The notes under the pieces were generated by a model that saw only the letters and a program-made list of their open reading frames with translations, searched no databases and had not been told where the DNA came from. A stretch of 6,521 nucleotides of DNA from JAFLUQ01 sp964537995 (GTDB lineage Bacteria; Bacillota; Clostridia; UMGS1883), in NCBI GenBank assembly GCA_964537995.1, contig CAZICW010000060.1:1-6521 (forward strand), written 5' to 3'. A program made the position numbers and the translations under genes. Of the stretch, positions 5,500 to 6,521 are shown piece by piece. Within the stretch, counting starts at the first letter, position 1; every line of letters starts with the position of its first letter.

Positions 5500-5621
5500 G
5501 CATGGCGAAATTGCAAAATAAAATCAGTGTGTCGCAAGCTCCGTTCCAAACAAGCCTGAGGGAACATTGCTCCGATTTAAAACGCTGAATTAAACTCCGT
5601 TTTGTCGGGCAAGCTATACCT

Positions 5622-5628
5622 AAGGAGG
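5622..5628 (+). promoter_or_regulatory. Ribosome binding site that sets the rubrerythrin start
   Basis: AAGGAGG lies 9 nt before the ATG at 5638. An in-frame start at 5602 would place this sequence inside the coding region and add 12 residues not typical of rubrerythrins. Confidence 0.85.
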
Positions 5629-5637
5629 CGAGTCATA

Positions 5638-6177
5638 ATGGAATTGAAGGGTTCAAGAACCGAAGCAAACCTTATGGCGGCTTATGCCGGAGAGGCTCAA
5701 GCGCGTGATAAATATACCTATTACGCTGACAAAGCAAAGGAGGACGGATATGAACAAATTGCGGAGATATTCAAGGAAACTGCGGAAAATGAACGCGCGC
5801 ACGCGGAAATATGGTTCAAGCTCATTCACGAGGGCGCTGTTCCCGCGACGGCGGAAAATCTTCGCGACGCGGCGGCTGACGAGCATTTTGAATGGGCGCA
5901 GATGTACGCGGAATTTTCCGAAACGGCTAAAAAGGAAGGCTTCGACCACATCGCGTTTCTTTTTGAAAAGGTTGCCGAAATTGAAAAATTCCATGAAAGC
6001 CGTTTCCTAAGGCTCATGGAAAACGTAAAGGATAAAAAAGTTTTTACCAGGGACGGCGACAGCATATGGATATGCCGCAACTGCGGGCATATCTGCATCG
6101 GAAAAGCCGCCCCCGGAATTTGCCCCGTTTGCTCAAAGCCGCAGTCGTATTTTGAGCTTAAAGCGGAAAATTATTAA
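5638..6177 (+). CDS. rbr: Rubrerythrin (diiron NADH-linked peroxidase, with rubredoxin tail)
   Basis: Rubrerythrin reduces hydrogen peroxide to water in the cytosol of anaerobes, taking electrons from rubredoxin or ferredoxin-type donors. The 179-residue chain has the ferritin-like four-helix domain at 1-130 with the iron ligands expected of the family: Glu19 in GEAQARDKY, Glu52 and His55 in ENERAH, Glu82 and Glu85 in DEHFEW, and Glu116 and His119 in EIEKFHE. A rubredoxin-type FeS4 domain follows, with Cys146-x2-Cys149 and Cys162-x2-Cys165 in WICRNCGH and GICPVCS. All ligands are intact. The 167 nt between the tRNA-Gln CCA end and the start contain the tRNA terminator and only a weak promoter candidate (TTGCTC at 5568, 17-nt spacer, TAAACT at 5591). 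I found no PerR-type box there. The gene probably has its own promoter because of the strong terminator before it. Confidence 0.96.
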   Translation: MELKGSRTEANLMAAYAGEAQARDKYTYYADKAKEDGYEQIAEIFKETAENERAHAEIWFKLIHEGAVPATAENLRDAAADEHFEWAQMYAEFSETAKKEGFDHIAFLFEKVAEIEKFHESRFLRLMENVKDKKVFTRDGDSIWICRNCGHICIGKAAPGICPVCSKPQSYFELKAENY

Positions 6178-6199
6178 TGCCGCTCCAAGCGACGCGGCA
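6178..6199 (+). other. Hairpin directly after the rubrerythrin stop codon
   Basis: TGCCGC (6178-6183) and GCGGCA (6194-6199) form a perfect 6-bp stem with a 10-nt loop starting at the base after TAA. No U-tract follows. It may stabilise the mRNA 3' end ahead of the true terminator. Confidence 0.4.
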
Positions 6200-6213
6200 C
6201 GGAATCCAGCCGT

Positions 6214-6260
6214 AAAAACACGCCGTATGCCATTTTTGCCGCAATACGGCGTGTTTCTTT
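6214..6260. terminator. Bidirectional terminator between rubrerythrin and the alcohol dehydrogenase
   Basis: AAACACGCCGTAT (6216-6228) and ATACGGCGTGTTT (6244-6256) form a perfect 13-bp stem. On the plus strand the tail reads TTTCTTTTCGTTT. On the minus strand the stem runs into TTTTTACGG. Both converging genes therefore have a U-rich tail after the same stem. Confidence 0.9.
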
Positions 6261-6288
6261 TCGTTTAAGGCGCGTTGAAAGCATTAAT

Positions 6289-6521
6289 TTACATCGACGC
6301 TTTCAGAATTTCCACAATCTCGTCGCGTGTCAGAACCTTATAACCGCCGGTTTCGATAAACGTTCCGTCCGCGATACCCTCTATCATATCGGCAGTCGCG
6401 CCAAGTTCCGAGATGTTCATCACAAGACCGATTTCTTTCATCCATTTTTCCATTGTGATGAGTCCTTCGGCGGCGATTTCCTCATCGCTCTTATTTTCGG
6501 GATTGACGTTCCACACATTGA
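6289..6521 (-). CDS. Iron-containing alcohol dehydrogenase (butanol dehydrogenase type), C-terminal part only
   Basis: The minus-strand frame is open from the right edge to a TAA at 6289-6291 and gives the last 77 residues. It begins NVWNVNPENKSDEEIAAEG, continues with MEKWMKEIGLVMNISELGA, and ends GGYKVLTRDEIVEILKASM. This pattern is the helical C-terminus of NADPH-dependent group III iron alcohol dehydrogenases, the BdhA/YqhD type of about 385-400 residues: NVW near the end of the metal-binding half, IGL before an ELG turn, and a final LT-x-EIVEIL helix. The GTG near the edge is probably not the start, because the frame continues out of the window. Family role: NAD(P)H-dependent reduction of aldehydes to alcohols in fermentation. 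The nucleotide- and metal-binding motifs lie outside, so activity cannot be judged. Confidence 0.88.
   Translation of the reverse strand, partial: NVWNVNPENKSDEEIAAEGLITMEKWMKEIGLVMNISELGATADMIEGIADGTFIETGGYKVLTRDEIVEILKASM

Noticed and set aside
5315..5567. Minus-strand ORFs of 97 and 62 codons over the tRNA region
   Set aside because: They run antisense through the tRNA, its promoter and its terminator. The recognisable peptide is the complement of conserved tRNA sequence.
6277..6304. GAAAGC/GCTTTC hairpin across the alcohol dehydrogenase stop
   Set aside because: It is a short stem spanning coding sequence and stop with no U-tract. The 13-bp bidirectional terminator beyond it explains termination better.
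1..6521. CRISPR arrays, insertion sequences, toxin-antitoxin or phage-defence genes
   Set aside because: I found no spaced direct repeats, transposase-like ORFs, or small paired ORFs with ribosome binding sites. All sizeable supported ORFs belong to recognised families.

Overview
The window reads as chromosomal DNA of an anaerobic Firmicutes bacterium, most likely an uncultured gut-type clostridium (Oscillospirales/Christensenellales-like). The evidence is a full [FeFe]-hydrogenase maturase HydG, a rubrerythrin, an iron-type alcohol dehydrogenase, a YtrA-type GntR regulator driving an ABC cassette, strong AGGAGG-type ribosome binding sites, near-consensus sigma-A promoters, and tRNA-Gln with the U1-A72 pair typical of bacteria that make Gln-tRNA by transamidation. 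The genus cannot be fixed from this sequence.

Layout. Positions 1-202 (-) hold the N-terminus of an ABC exporter running off the left edge. Positions 314-1648 (-) encode a cytosolic GH43 protein of the exo-beta-1,3-galactanase type with a C-terminal trefoil-like domain, driven by an extended -10 promoter that contains a CG-centred palindrome. Positions 1789-3615 (-) are a tight three-gene operon (GntR/YtrA-like regulator, ABC ATPase, six-TM permease) whose start and stop codons overlap. Its promoter is covered by a 34-bp inverted repeat and it ends in a 12-bp-stem hairpin. Divergent from it, hydG lies at 3846-5267 (+) with its own extended -10 promoter. A tRNA-Gln(CUG) at 5397-5470 sits between a perfect consensus promoter and a strong terminator. 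Rubrerythrin (5638-6177, +) converges on the C-terminus of an iron-containing alcohol dehydrogenase (6289-6521, -) across one bidirectional terminator.

How they fit together. The right half has a strict-anaerobe theme: hydrogenase cofactor assembly, peroxide detoxification and reductive disposal of aldehydes. Each of these genes has its own signals, so they are neighbours rather than one operon. The left half is a galactan or arabinogalactan side-chain gene next to two transporter systems. I do not see a clearly new multi-gene system. The items most worth following are the YtrA-like cassette with its large operator and non-canonical Q-loop, the cytosolic GH43 enzyme with Gln at the expected base position, and the palindromes and direct repeat upstream of hydG.
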